A DNA stretch of 64,000 nt, from assembly GCA_000495735.1 (NCBI GenBank), contig AYMD01000008.1, forward strand, positions 62,001-126,000, read 5' to 3'. The stretch's first letter is position 1; every line of letters starts with the position of its first letter. Shown piece by piece: positions 17,947-26,313 of the stretch. A program made the position numbers and the translations under genes. This DNA comes from an uncultured Acidilobus sp. JCHS (GTDB lineage Archaea; Thermoproteota; Thermoprotei_A; Sulfolobales; Acidilobaceae). The notes below the pieces were generated by a model, which saw only the letters and a program-made list of their open reading frames with translations, was not told where the DNA came from and did not search any database.

Positions 17947-19014
17947 ATGATAAAGAAGGAGCCTAAGGATCCCATGCAGCAAGGCAACGCGGCAAAGGTG
18001 CTGATAGTAGGTGACTGGGACGCAGACGGCGTCGTTGCGTCTGCTGAGATAGTTTACGCCCAGGAGGTACTGGGCGCCTTCCCTGTGAAGGGCAAGGCCG
18101 CAATAGAGCTCAGGCCTGCGGGGCCCAGGACGTTCAGCTCTGTCGTTTCAAATGGCTGCTGGGACTATGTCATAATCCTTGACATACCTTTCACCCAGGA
18201 CGTTGAGACGGGCCTTGAGACGTTACTTAAAGGGCCTTGCAAGCCTAAGATCTACTACTTTGATCACCACAAGTCAACGCTTGACAAAGCCTCGTACCTG
18301 GAGGAGAAGTTCAATGTTGAGGCGTTCGTTGGACTGTCCCCTACGTCGTCCCTTGTCAAGGCCTTCCTAGAGAGCATTGGGGTCAGGCTCACGCCAAGGC
18401 TGAAGGAGCTAGTGGCAAGCGTCGCCGTCCTTGAGGGCGGCAGCGGCTGGCTCGCCAGGAAGGACAGAAGCCCCTCTGAGGGCATGATAAAGGTCGCCGC
18501 ATCTATATCTAAGAACACCAATCAGAGCAAGGACCCAGACCTGTGGAGAAGGTACGTCAGGTGGGCCTCCAGCATCCTCCCCTTTGAGCAGTCCCCTATA
18601 GGTCAAGGCGAGGACATAGTGACCCACGGCCTCCAGGTGTCCAGGGAGAGCGATGCCGAGATAAAGGACGTGGCGAGGGAACTGGCCATGGAGGCCAGGA
18701 CCGTGGGCTTTGTCAAGTTCGTTGACGCAAGGGGTAAGTGGAATAAGAGCGGCGCCTCAGCCCTGGCTTCCTCAATTTACAAGATGACTAAGATGACTAC
18801 AGCCCTTCTTATCACGAAGGAGGATGGGTCCTCGATACTCATAGTTAGGGGGTCCCAGGGCAATGCCATAAAGTTGATGGAGAAGCTTTACACGATGGGT
18901 GTGATAGAGGACGTAGGAGGACATGAGAACATAGCTTCGGGTAGGCTTAAGGCGGGCGTCAACATTAAGGATCTTGAGGACGCCCTGAGGAGGGCCTCCC
19001 TTGAGCTGAAGTGA
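17947..19014 (+). CDS. DHH-superfamily phosphoesterase, RecJ-like
   Basis: Second DHH protein of the window and a different subfamily from the one at 1635-2690. GDWDADGVV near residue 22 is motif I, IILDIPF motif II, YYFDHHKS motif III, and GGHENIASGRLK the C-terminal DHHA1 glycine motif. The metal ligands appear intact, suggesting an active nuclease or phosphodiesterase. Archaeal RecJ/Cdc45-like proteins belong to this broad group, but I cannot place it among them. A TATA run 26 bases upstream suggests a leaderless ATG. TFS follows after 45 bases. Confidence 0.78.
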   Translation: MIKKEPKDPMQQGNAAKVLIVGDWDADGVVASAEIVYAQEVLGAFPVKGKAAIELRPAGPRTFSSVVSNGCWDYVIILDIPFTQDVETGLETLLKGPCKPKIYYFDHHKSTLDKASYLEEKFNVEAFVGLSPTSSLVKAFLESIGVRLTPRLKELVASVAVLEGGSGWLARKDRSPSEGMIKVAASISKNTNQSKDPDLWRRYVRWASSILPFEQSPIGQGEDIVTHGLQVSRESDAEIKDVARELAMEARTVGFVKFVDARGKWNKSGASALASSIYKMTKMTTALLITKEDGSSILIVRGSQGNAIKLMEKLYTMGVIEDVGGHENIASGRLKAGVNIKDLEDALRRASLELK

Positions 19015-19059
19015 GCTTCCTATACGTTAAGAAGGTATTTAACCCGTGACAAAAACCAT

Positions 19060-19443
19060 ATGGAAGCTAAAGGTGTAGAGGGCTTGGCCCAGAGGCCAAA
19101 GTTCTGCCCAAGGTGCGGGACGCTGTTGAGACCAAGGGTCATAAATGGCAAGGCTTACCTCGAATGCCCTAAGTGCGGCTACAGGGAGGAGCTACAGCCC
19201 CAATCCAAGAATGAGCTGAGTCACACCCACAGGGTCCTCCACACGCCTAAGGAGAAGATCGTGGTCGTGGACACTACGGCCCCGCCGCCTACCGCCCAGG
19301 TGCTGAAGGGGAGCGTCAGATGTCCAAGGTGCGGCAACGATGAGGTCCTTGCCTGGATGATGCAGACGAGGGCAGCCGATGAGCCCCCAACAAGGTTCTA
19401 CAGGTGTACAAAGTGCGGATATACGTGGAGGGAGTACGCCTAA
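19060..19443 (+). CDS. tfs: Transcription factor S (TFIIS/RpoM-like)
   Basis: RNA-polymerase accessory protein that stimulates transcript cleavage in backtracked complexes. It has an N-terminal zinc ribbon (CPRCG at residues 17-21, CPKCG near 40) and a C-terminal ribbon (CPRCG near 88, CTKCG near 120). The acidic tip loop reads RAADEPPT, keeping the Asp-Glu pair needed for cleavage. 127 residues is slightly longer than the usual ~110 because of an N-terminal extension. Upstream ggtatttaac at 19034-19043 is a candidate TATA box with a very short leader. Confidence 0.92.
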   Translation: MEAKGVEGLAQRPKFCPRCGTLLRPRVINGKAYLECPKCGYREELQPQSKNELSHTHRVLHTPKEKIVVVDTTAPPPTAQVLKGSVRCPRCGNDEVLAWMMQTRAADEPPTRFYRCTKCGYTWREYA

Positions 19444-19533
19444 GGGGACGTGAAGACCGACGTTCTACCCCTTTAGTAACCTAAGGCCTTTTCAGCTTAT
19501 TATAGTACTAACGCTAACTACCTGGGGGGTTAC

Positions 19534-20703
19534 TTGGGCGAGGTTCCGTTACAGCTGACGGGCCTTCAAGAGACCCTAGCACTTCCGCACAGCGGATATA
19601 CAGAGGCCGCTGCCGTAACTGACTGGACGATCCTAAGCATTTACCTGTTCGTTTTAGTTGTCGCCGTTGCAGCATATAACACTAAGAGGTCCCCGAGGAA
19701 GGCCTCTAACGTAGTCCTTGTGATACCCTCCGTGGCCAACGAGAAAGTCAGAGAGTCGTTGTTCGCGGCGCTTCACCACAACAGGTTCCTGGGAGTGCCC
19801 ATTTACTTAGTAATTGATGAAGGGGCGCCCCTTCAGCGGGAGCTCGAAAAACTGAACTGGGTGAGACTTGTAGTTGTTCCCAGGAAATATCGCCCTGACC
19901 TTTTTGGCAAGGGAAGGGCCCTGAGGTACTTTGTTGAAAACTATGTCGCAAAAAGGCCTGATATGTGGTATGTCTTCCTTGATGACGATAACCTGGTCCT
20001 TGACGACCACTTCCTCTATGAAATACCTTATTATGAGCAAAGGGGTTACGTGGCCTTTAACCCGGTCCTGGTGCCAAGGAGAGGCCGTTCACACCTAGCC
20101 TACATAATTGACCTCGCTAGGCTCATCGACGACCTGTCGTTCTTCAGGTTCTTCACGGGGCTCCTTAAGAGGCCGCTTGTCGGCATGCACGGCGAGCTCC
20201 TCGGAGTCAAAGGGGACCTCCTCCTGAAGATAGATGCCTTCAACGAGCCAAGCAAGGTCGAGGACTACGTCTTGGCCTCAAAGATCGTCAGGGCGAGAGG
20301 GAGGACCTGGCAGAGCAGGACAAGGGTCAGCGTACTAAGCCCTAACTCCCTAAGGGACCTCGTTAAGCAGAGAGGGAGGTGGCACTCAGGCATACTAGAG
20401 AGCCTGCCAAGGGTCCCAGTCAGCATGAGGGTTGCTACGTTAGTTAAGTCCTTCATGAGGACCCTGGGCCTGGTAGCTCTCTGGGCCCTCTTGCCCCTGA
20501 CGAACTCCGTCCTGATACTCATCGTTGGCCTGGTGACAGGCATTGTATACTGGGGAGTCTACGCCTACGGGGCCCTCAAGTCTAAGAAACTAATTTACAT
20601 ATTTACAATACCGGCGTTCTGGCTAATAGAGGGCCTTGGGTTCCTCTACGGCATAATGAAGATCAGGAGCAGGGAGTTCACGGTGATAGACAAGAGGCTA
20701 TAA
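19534..20703 (+). CDS. Membrane glycosyltransferase, GT2 family
   Basis: Predicted inverting glycosyltransferase with the active domain in the cytoplasm, probably building a lipid-linked or cell-surface glycan. One membrane helix at residues ~27-45 precedes the catalytic domain. FLDDDNLVLDD near 150 supplies the DxD metal site, EDYVLASK the acceptor-side acid, and QRGRWHSG the (Q/R)xxRW motif. Two or three membrane helices close the protein. It starts with TTG 19534 after a clear ggggggt ribosome site; a cttattatag element about 30 bases farther up is the likely TATA box. The gene stands alone. Confidence 0.82.
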   Translation: MGEVPLQLTGLQETLALPHSGYTEAAAVTDWTILSIYLFVLVVAVAAYNTKRSPRKASNVVLVIPSVANEKVRESLFAALHHNRFLGVPIYLVIDEGAPLQRELEKLNWVRLVVVPRKYRPDLFGKGRALRYFVENYVAKRPDMWYVFLDDDNLVLDDHFLYEIPYYEQRGYVAFNPVLVPRRGRSHLAYIIDLARLIDDLSFFRFFTGLLKRPLVGMHGELLGVKGDLLLKIDAFNEPSKVEDYVLASKIVRARGRTWQSRTRVSVLSPNSLRDLVKQRGRWHSGILESLPRVPVSMRVATLVKSFMRTLGLVALWALLPLTNSVLILIVGLVTGIVYWGVYAYGALKSKKLIYIFTIPAFWLIEGLGFLYGIMKIRSREFTVIDKRL

Positions 20704-20714
20704 CACGTTTTGAG

Positions 20715-21068
20715 TCAGCTCGCGGATATTATTGAGAGGGCCTCCCTTAAGGCCTTGACCTTCTCCTCCTCGCTAGAGGCCCCGCAGGCCTCAACTACCT
20801 TGGCTAGGACCTTGTAGAGCCTCACTATCTCATCGGAGTGTACCTTGACCGTAGACTCTAATGACTTGTAGTTAGCGTTAAGGGAGTCCACCAGCAGCTC
20901 GAGAACAGAGACCACGTCCTCTATCTCCTCATGGACGTGTTCATGATAGTGCTCGTGCTCGTGATAGTGTTCGTGCTCCCTCTCCTCTACCTCCTCAACT
21001 ATCTTCTCTAGGTCCTCCTTCTTCTTCGGCAGCTCCATACGTCTTCTTCCGCTTTGCTGCTCGCTCAT
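20715..21068 (-). CDS. Small protein with His/Glu-rich metal-binding-like segment
   Basis: I do not recognise the family. Residues ~20-30 are a highly charged helix. Residues ~31-48 alternate His with Glu and Tyr (EHEHYHEHEHYHEHVHEE), giving nine histidines in 18 positions. The rest (~55-115) looks helical with heptad-like leucines and a C-terminal regulatory-looking helix. The His segment should bind Zn, Ni or Cu. It has no signal peptide or membrane helix. It converges on the glycosyltransferase gene with 12 bases between stops. The function is unknown; metal storage or sensing is only a guess. Confidence 0.65.
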   Translation of the reverse strand: MSEQQSGRRRMELPKKKEDLEKIVEEVEEREHEHYHEHEHYHEHVHEEIEDVVSVLELLVDSLNANYKSLESTVKVHSDEIVRLYKVLAKVVEACGASSEEEKVKALREALSIISAS

Positions 21069-21207
21069 TTAGCGCTCTAGGACCAATATCTCTTGAGAAT
21101 TTATCTGTCTTACTACTGCCTTGGCCTGATGGTGTTAGGGTCCCCCTGCGGAGGCAGTACTAAATTTAGGCCGCGAAGAAGTCTCAAAAAGGTAGGAGAG
21201 AGCTAAC

Positions 21208-22074
21208 ATGGCAAGCAGAGGTCCCCCGAGGAGGGAGCCAATAGACGTCACCGCTGTCGAGAGAAGGGCCATAGTGCTTGACTACATAGAGGGGGGCTAT
21301 TACCTCGACCCCCATAGATGGCACAGAAGCAGGACTGTCGCCCAGGCGATAGGCTTTAACAGGTTCACCCTGCTTGATGGTATCCCTCTTCAGAGGGTGG
21401 AGCCCTTAGAGGAGGTAACGGTGGTTAAGGAGTCCCTGATGCCAATAGAGGAGCCGCTTGACCCGACCGGGAGGAGGACCAGGAAGCTGGAGGTCTCCCT
21501 CGTATGCCTTGAGGAGATCGGCAAGAAGACCTGTACGCCCCTTCAACACGTTGAGCAGAGGGTCCTTGACCTGCTTAGGATAGCCCTAGGGGATGAGGTG
21601 GAGCTGCTCGGCTCCCCGGCTGAGCTCAGCAAGACGGCGGAGTCAAAGGGCTTGCCCCCTAAGCTGCTGGCGGCGCCTAAGAGCCCCCTGAAGTTCTCTG
21701 ACCTGACGGAGCTCGCCAAGAGGAACCTCAAGGATGCTGTCAAGATCATAGTAAGGTCGCGGGAGAAGGAGTTCGTTGAGTTCTTCAATAAGGCAGCCCC
21801 CATCAACATCAGGCTCCACGCAATCGAGCTCCTGAGGGGGGTCGGCAAGAAGACCCTTAAGGCTATCCTTGACGCGAGGGAGAGGAAGCCTTTCCAGAGC
21901 TTTGACGAGATAAAGAAGCTCCTCAAGGACGACCCTGTTGACGTGCTCGCTGACAAGGTCGTAGAGGAGCTCAGCGGCCAGTCAACATATAACCTCTTCA
22001 TCGAGCCTGAGAGCCCTTCAGTCCCCTTCCTTGATTACCTGTCTGTGCTGAGGCCTGCAGGGCGTCAGAGGTGA
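21208..22074 (+). CDS. DUF655 protein with OB-like and helix-hairpin-helix domains
   Basis: Conserved archaeal protein, probably nucleic-acid binding. The N-terminal half carries the DUF655 pattern (ERRAIVLDYIEGGYYLDPHRWHR, near residues 17-40). Residues ~200-245 are a helix-hairpin-helix module (HAIELLRGVGKKTLKAILDARE). It lies directly upstream of rsmA with a 4-base overlap, an arrangement common in archaea that hints at a role in rRNA maturation. ATG 21208 follows gaaggtaggagagagc, a good ribosome site. Confidence 0.85.
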   Translation: MASRGPPRREPIDVTAVERRAIVLDYIEGGYYLDPHRWHRSRTVAQAIGFNRFTLLDGIPLQRVEPLEEVTVVKESLMPIEEPLDPTGRRTRKLEVSLVCLEEIGKKTCTPLQHVEQRVLDLLRIALGDEVELLGSPAELSKTAESKGLPPKLLAAPKSPLKFSDLTELAKRNLKDAVKIIVRSREKEFVEFFNKAAPINIRLHAIELLRGVGKKTLKAILDARERKPFQSFDEIKKLLKDDPVDVLADKVVEELSGQSTYNLFIEPESPSVPFLDYLSVLRPAGRQR

Positions 22075-22829
22075 GCAGGCGAAGGAGGCTGGGTCAGCAC
22101 TTCCTCGTTGACGAAGGAGGAGTGAAGCTGTTCACAGGGGTTTTAGAGAGGTTCAAGGGCCTCGACTTCCTTGAGGTTGGCCCAGGGCTAGGGGCGCTTA
22201 CGCTAAGGGCCTCAGAACTGGCAGGGAGGCTTGTGGCCGTTGAAATTGACGGGTCGTTGGCCAAGAAGCTCAGCTCCAGGCTCCCCCTGAACTCCTCCGT
22301 GGTGATAGGTGACGGGGCCCTCTTCGTGGCCTCAGTGAGGACCCCTGTGGTGTTCTCAAACGCCCCATTTTACCTGGTAGGAAGAATGATAGCGGCGGCC
22401 GCCAGGAACAACAACGTAAGGTGGCTAGTCCTGGGGTGCCAGAAGGAGGTCGCCGAGAGGATAGTCGCGAGGCCCGGAAGCGAGGAGTACGGCAGGCTGA
22501 GCGTGATATCGCAGGCTTACTTCTTGGCAACAATTAAGGGCTACATGCCTGCCGAGTGGTTCAGGCCCAGGCCGAAGGTCAACGCCGCCCTGGTGCTCAT
22601 GGAGAGGAGGAGGGAGTGGGGGCCTGAAGGAGAAGCCCTTGAAGGCCTGACCAGGTGCCTCTTCTCCCAGAAGAACAGGCTGTTAGCTAAGGTAGCTAAG
22701 AGGTGCATCGGCGACGAGGGGCCGGCCCTGCTGGCGGCCAGCAATAATAGAAGGGTCAGGGACCTGACGCCTGACGAGCTGGTGGAGGCGTCAAAATGGC
22801 TTGCCGCGAGGGCTGGCGCGAGGTCCTGA
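22071..22829 (+). CDS. rsmA: 16S rRNA dimethyladenosine transferase
   Basis: KsgA/Dim1 enzyme that dimethylates two adjacent adenosines at the 3' end of 16S rRNA using SAM. RRLGQHFLVD is the family start, LEVGPGLGALT the SAM-binding motif, and VFSNAPFYLVG carries the catalytic motif; it reads NAPF where most members have NLPY. Length 252 is typical. The GTG start overlaps the DUF655 stop by 4 bases, and the 3' end overlaps the next methyltransferase by 34. Confidence 0.93.
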   Translation: MSRRRRLGQHFLVDEGGVKLFTGVLERFKGLDFLEVGPGLGALTLRASELAGRLVAVEIDGSLAKKLSSRLPLNSSVVIGDGALFVASVRTPVVFSNAPFYLVGRMIAAAARNNNVRWLVLGCQKEVAERIVARPGSEEYGRLSVISQAYFLATIKGYMPAEWFRPRPKVNAALVLMERRREWGPEGEALEGLTRCLFSQKNRLLAKVAKRCIGDEGPALLAASNNRRVRDLTPDELVEASKWLAARAGARS

Positions 22830-23413
22830 CCTCTGGGGGCCCAGTGAGGTTCGCCTGCGACCCCTGCGTATACGAGCCCTCTGACGACACATGGATCGCC
22901 GTGGAGGCGCTCGAGAGGCTTGAGGCCCTCGGCTACAGGTTCAAGAGCGTGTTGGACCTGGGCTCAGGGACAGGCGTCCTGGCGGCCGTCGCAAGGGCCC
23001 TTTTCAACCCCTCCCTGGTGGCCGCTGTTGACCTCTCGCCCTACGCAGCCAGGGCTACAAGGCTCACGCTGGGGTCTGACGTGCTGGTGGCGCAGTGCAA
23101 CGGGGGGAGGTGCCTGAGAGGTCGCTGGGACCTAGTCATCTTAAACCCACCTTACCTTCCTGCAGGGGCTAACGGGGTTAAGGCCTGCGAGGGGCTCTTA
23201 GACATGGCGTGGTCTGAGGAGGCCGGCCACGAGGTCCTTTGTCGAGCAGCCGGGGACCTTGGCAGCTGGGTAGTCATAGTCAGGTCCTCCCTCTCGACAC
23301 TTGACGTGGACAGCTGTCTAAGTTCGATGGGCTTCTCAAAGGTAGCGACATTGTCTAACAGGGCCTTCATGTTTGAAAGGATCTGGGCAGAGCTGTGGCG
23401 CAGGGCGGCCTAA
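22796..23413 (+). CDS. HemK2/Mtq2-type N5-glutamine methyltransferase
   Basis: SAM-dependent methyltransferase of the PrmC/HemK2 group, expected to methylate the GGQ glutamine of release factor aRF1, usually with a Trm112 partner. VYEPSDDTWIAVEAL starts the conserved region, LDLGSGTGVLAA binds SAM, and ILNPPYLP is the catalytic NPPY motif for side-chain amide methylation. The 205-residue length fits the single-domain archaeal form. It is the last gene of the DUF655-rsmA-hemK2 run. No Trm112 gene is in the window. Confidence 0.85.
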   Translation: MACREGWREVLTSGGPVRFACDPCVYEPSDDTWIAVEALERLEALGYRFKSVLDLGSGTGVLAAVARALFNPSLVAAVDLSPYAARATRLTLGSDVLVAQCNGGRCLRGRWDLVILNPPYLPAGANGVKACEGLLDMAWSEEAGHEVLCRAAGDLGSWVVIVRSSLSTLDVDSCLSSMGFSKVATLSNRAFMFERIWAELWRRAA

Positions 23414-23498
23414 GGTTGGAGATATAAGGTCTTAGGCCTCACGTACGACTGTTTAGATTTATTTAACCCCCTATGTCAAAGCACAGCGGGTCTTCACG

Positions 23499-23831
23499 GT
23501 GCTCGAAAACGAAGAGACCAGCAACGCTATCAACGAGCTGATGACCATAGACCTAAAGGGCTCTAAGATAGTAACCGTGAGCGCCAAGATATCCCCGCTG
23601 GAGTTCCTCGCCCTGGAAAGGCTTTCGTCGCTGTGCCGCCTGTCTAAGAGTTCCATAATAAGGGAGGCGCTGAGAGGCTATCTGTTGAGCGTTATTGCCA
23701 AGGACCCTTCCATAGCTAACCTCCTAGGAAGTGAGCTCTTGATTGACCTGCAGAGGACCGATGGCGCTCCGAGCGTCCTGGCCAAGTGCCTAGAGTCCTT
23801 AGCTGGCTCCGCCAACGGACGACCCTATTGA
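23499..23831 (+). CDS. Ribbon-helix-helix-like DNA-binding protein
   Basis: Predicted small transcription regulator. Residues ~20-60 contain a beta strand (SKIVTVSAKIS) followed by two helices (LEFLALERLSSLC, then SKSSIIREALRGYLL), the MetJ/Arc/CopG pattern. The C-terminal ~45 residues are unlike known families. It starts with GTG 23499; the TATA element tttatttaac near 23458 predicts a leader of about ten bases. Its 3' end overlaps the convergent Cys-rich gene by 33 bases. The target is unknown. Confidence 0.6.
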   Translation: MLENEETSNAINELMTIDLKGSKIVTVSAKISPLEFLALERLSSLCRLSKSSIIREALRGYLLSVIAKDPSIANLLGSELLIDLQRTDGAPSVLAKCLESLAGSANGRPY

Positions 23832-24206
23832 ACGCGCGGCCTCGCACAGGCTCCTGCTGACCTCGTTAATTACATCAGGGAGCAGCTCCGTTACGCACTT
23901 CCTAGCGCACAGCTTCCTCTCATAGGAGTTCTGAGCCGTTGAGCACCTCTCATACATGCACCTCCTCTCGAGGGCTCCCCTGTCCAGGTAAACCACTACG
24001 TAGGGGCCTAGGTCCTTGACCAAAAGGAGCCCCCTGACCCCTGACGCGTTGAGGACCCTCGTCAGGGCGTCATAGCTGTCCTCCCTCTTGTCGAGGATGA
24101 AGGCCTCAAGCCCTGACCTGATGCCCCTTATCAGCCTTGAGGCCAGGACAACCTCCGGGGAGCCTCCTGAAGCGCCATCGCACTGAGGGGCCTCAGGGGG
24201 GGACAA
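23799..24206 (-). CDS. Cysteine-rich hypothetical protein
   Basis: Family not recognised. An alpha/beta N-terminal ~80 residues (LIRGIRSGLEAFILDKREDSY, then strands LLLVKDL and YVVVYL) is followed by a helical hairpin with cysteines spaced C-x4-C and C-x3-C (CMYERC and CARKC), then a last helix with one more Cys. The twin cysteine pairs could form disulphides or hold a metal. TTG 24206 follows ggggtgagg at a good distance. The next unknown gene lies just upstream on the same strand and may share its mRNA. Confidence 0.55.
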   Translation of the reverse strand: MSPPEAPQCDGASGGSPEVVLASRLIRGIRSGLEAFILDKREDSYDALTRVLNASGVRGLLLVKDLGPYVVVYLDRGALERRCMYERCSTAQNSYERKLCARKCVTELLPDVINEVSRSLCEAARSIGSSVGGAS

Positions 24207-24238
24207 GTCTCCTCACCCCTCAGTGGTAATACCAGTCA

Positions 24239-24532
24239 TCACTGGCCCTCGCCGCCCTGGACGATAAGGGAGCTCCATTGGCGAATATATAGGTTAAGCA
24301 CGGCTGCCTGCCTCCTCGCCTCCTCATCACTCATGCAGCCGGTCCTAAGGGTTCGACCGCCCTTCGACCTGGCCTCTATGTACTTGTACCCCTTGGGCTT
24401 CTTGCAGTCCTTCAGCTCAAAGGACTCCAGCAGCCCGTTCATGGCGAGGCCCTCGATCTCTATAAGCCCTTGGGGCGGCCCTGGGGGCTCGTTGCCCTTC
24501 ACTTCACGCGCCCTCCAACTGACCCTAGGCAA
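24239..24532 (-). CDS. Small hypothetical protein
   Basis: Not recognised. 97 residues, basic, with two cysteines (DCKKPKGYKY, RTGCMSDEEARR), a pattern like small archaeal proteins of unknown function. The longest start is TTG 24532, but an aaggaggg ribosome-like site touches it, and a TATA-like acataaaag lies just beyond. GTG 24502 is therefore a possible true start. It precedes the Cys-rich gene by 32 bases on the same strand. Confidence 0.45.
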   Translation of the reverse strand: MPRVSWRAREVKGNEPPGPPQGLIEIEGLAMNGLLESFELKDCKKPKGYKYIEARSKGGRTLRTGCMSDEEARRQAAVLNLYIRQWSSLIVQGGEGQ

Positions 24533-24714
24533 CCCTCCTTTTATGTGCCCCGCCTTACCGTTTGTCCTTCATCTTCATCCCCCTCAGGGGTCTCGGACAA
24601 CGTGAGACTGGCGGGGCCTTGATTATAGTCCTGGGCGAGGGGAAAACCTTTTCCATCATGAGGGCGGATAAGCTTTAAGTTTCGGGCTCCCAAAGGTCGG
24701 TATAGGAGCTCTAG

Positions 24715-25326
24715 TTGGAGGCCGAGCATCCTGCCCTCAGGGCCATGAGGGAGATAGCGGAGTTCGCCGCCAAGGCCTCAGAGCTCATCAACGCGGGCCA
24801 GGTCGATCGTATGGCCGAGGTCCTCGTGGACCTGTATCACAGGAAGGGGAAGGTCCTCGTCATGGGCGCCGGGAGGAGCGGCCTCGTCGGCAAGGCTTTT
24901 GCCATGCGGCTCCTGCACCTTGGCTTCAACTCATACGTGCTCGGAGAGACCATAGTCCCCAGCATATCAAGGGGCGACGTGGCAGTCGCGATATCCGGCT
25001 CAGGCAGGACAGGCCTCATAGTTGAGGCCGCTGACGCCGCCAAGAAGGTAGGGGCCTACGTCATAGCCATAACCACCTACCCCGAGAGCCCTCTTGGGCA
25101 GCTCGCAGACCTTGTCGTGATGGTCCCGGGCAGGTCCAAGGTCAGCAAGATGGACGACTACTTCGCCAGGCAGATACTTGGCCTTCACGAGCCCCTCGCC
25201 CCCCTGGGAACGCTGTTCGAAGACACTGCCATGCTGCTCCTGGACGGCGTGATCTACTACCTGATGATGAGACTTAACGTGACAGAGGACGAGATGAGGA
25301 ACAGGCACGCCAACATAGAGCTTTAG
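24715..25326 (+). CDS. hxlB: 6-phospho-3-hexuloisomerase (SIS domain)
   Basis: Isomerises fructose 6-phosphate and 3-hexulose 6-phosphate. In archaea the reaction usually runs backward in the ribulose monophosphate route to make pentoses for nucleotides. The SIS fold is clear: [20 protein letters not shown] near residue 43, [11 protein letters not shown] near 95, and the conserved C-terminal helix ending RHANIEL. Residue count (203) is normal. TTG 24715 follows taggagctctag; gctttaagtt at 24672-24680 is the TATA box. The synthase partner gene is not in the window. Confidence 0.9.
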   Translation: MEAEHPALRAMREIAEFAAKASELINAGQVDRMAEVLVDLYHRKGKVLVMGAGRSGLVGKAFAMRLLHLGFNSYVLGETIVPSISRGDVAVAISGSGRTGLIVEAADAAKKVGAYVIAITTYPESPLGQLADLVVMVPGRSKVSKMDDYFARQILGLHEPLAPLGTLFEDTAMLLLDGVIYYLMMRLNVTEDEMRNRHANIEL

Positions 25327-25336
25327 GGAGAGGCTG

Positions 25337-26050
25337 ATGTGGCTGAGGCTCATTATGGTGGGCCCCGAGGGGCCAGTAAACCTGGGCTACGTGGCGAGGC
25401 TGGCGGAGAACTTCGAGGTTGACGAGCTGGCCCTGGTCTCCCCGCAGGCCAGCATAGCCGAGTCTCTCAGGTGGGCGGCGAGAGGCTCCTCAAGGCTCCT
25501 CGAGGTAGCCGTGTACCCCTCCCTCTCCGAGGCGCTGAAGGACGTGGACCTCTCCATATGCACCTCTGACGAGAGCTCGGCAAGGGACGTACTCAGGACG
25601 GCCGTGACGCCCGAGGAGGCAGCCGCGGAGGCCGCCAGGAGGGGAAGGGTCGCAGTGGTCCTCGGGAGGGAGAGCGTCGGCCTGACCAGGGATGAGCTGT
25701 CCCTCTGCGACCTCCTCTGCACAATACCTGCGTCGCCCAGGTACACGGCCCTTAACGTAAGCAACGCCGCCGCTATAGTGTTATATGAGCTCTACAAGGC
25801 CGCGAGGTCGCAGAGGCGGCTGGCGGAGCCGCCGTCCAAGGACGTCGTCAGGCTGACGGAGGCCTACGCCCGGGCCCTCTACGAGCACCTGTCCAGGGGC
25901 CCAAGCGAGGAGGTTGGCCTGGCCTTCAGGAAGCTCGTCTCAAGGGCCTCCTCAGCTGAGGCCTCAACAGTCCTGAGGGTCCTCAGCAGGGCCTGCGCAA
26001 CCCTTGGCTGCAAGGGAAGGGCTGAGGAGCTGTTGGCAGAACCTAGTTAG
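25337..26050 (+). CDS. trmJ: tRNA 2'-O-methyltransferase TrmJ (SPOUT family)
   Basis: Knotted SPOUT methyltransferase expected to 2'-O-methylate the ribose at position 32 of tRNA. The N-terminus MVGPEGPVNLGYVARL carries the family Asn/Arg, GRVAVVLGRESVGLTRDEL is motif 2, and IPASPRYTALNVSNAAAIVLYEL is the trefoil-knot motif 3 with the SAM-binding loop. The C-terminal ~70 residues form the helical extension. It follows hxlB by ten bases on the same strand. The 263 bases after its stop are noncoding. Confidence 0.88.
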   Translation: MWLRLIMVGPEGPVNLGYVARLAENFEVDELALVSPQASIAESLRWAARGSSRLLEVAVYPSLSEALKDVDLSICTSDESSARDVLRTAVTPEEAAAEAARRGRVAVVLGRESVGLTRDELSLCDLLCTIPASPRYTALNVSNAAAIVLYELYKAARSQRRLAEPPSKDVVRLTEAYARALYEHLSRGPSEEVGLAFRKLVSRASSAEASTVLRVLSRACATLGCKGRAEELLAEPS

Positions 26051-26313
26051 TGCAGCTCGTTCCTAGACGCTCATTTCCATTATTCGTGCTCATTACGCTT
26101 AGGGACTTCAGCCTCCTGTCATAGAGGCCCGCGCCCCACGGCGTCGCGGGCGGCTCTCAGGCCAATGGAACGAGACCCCTATCTACAGCCTCTCCTCACG
26201 CTATCAACGCCAGGCTAGGCCAAAGGCTCTGTTATTGCCTCTCTATGACCTCGTGTCTTCGGTCAGACGAATAGAGCTGCTGAAGACCTGTACCGAAAGA
26301 GGCTAGTAAGGGC
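26051..26313 (+). ncRNA. Candidate structured noncoding RNA between convergent genes
   Basis: This 263-base spacer between the stops of trmJ and abcE1 is long for this genome and has no credible reading frame. It contains nested pairings in consistent order: TAGGG 26100-26104 with CCCTA 26177-26181, CCTG 26115-26118 with CAGG 26158-26161, AGAG 26123-26126 with CTCT 26154-26157, and GCCCGCG 26127-26133 with CGCGGGC 26145-26151. An ACA trinucleotide follows at 26185. A second domain pairs CCTC/GAGG (26249, 26299) and TTCGGT/ACCGAA (26258, 26292). It lacks recognisable RNase P or SRP RNA motifs. The strand is uncertain. Confidence 0.3.

Noticed and set aside
26051-26313. RNase P RNA or SRP RNA in the trmJ-abcE1 spacer
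   Set aside because: Neither the conserved P4 sequences of RNase P nor the helix 8 motif of SRP RNA is present on either strand.
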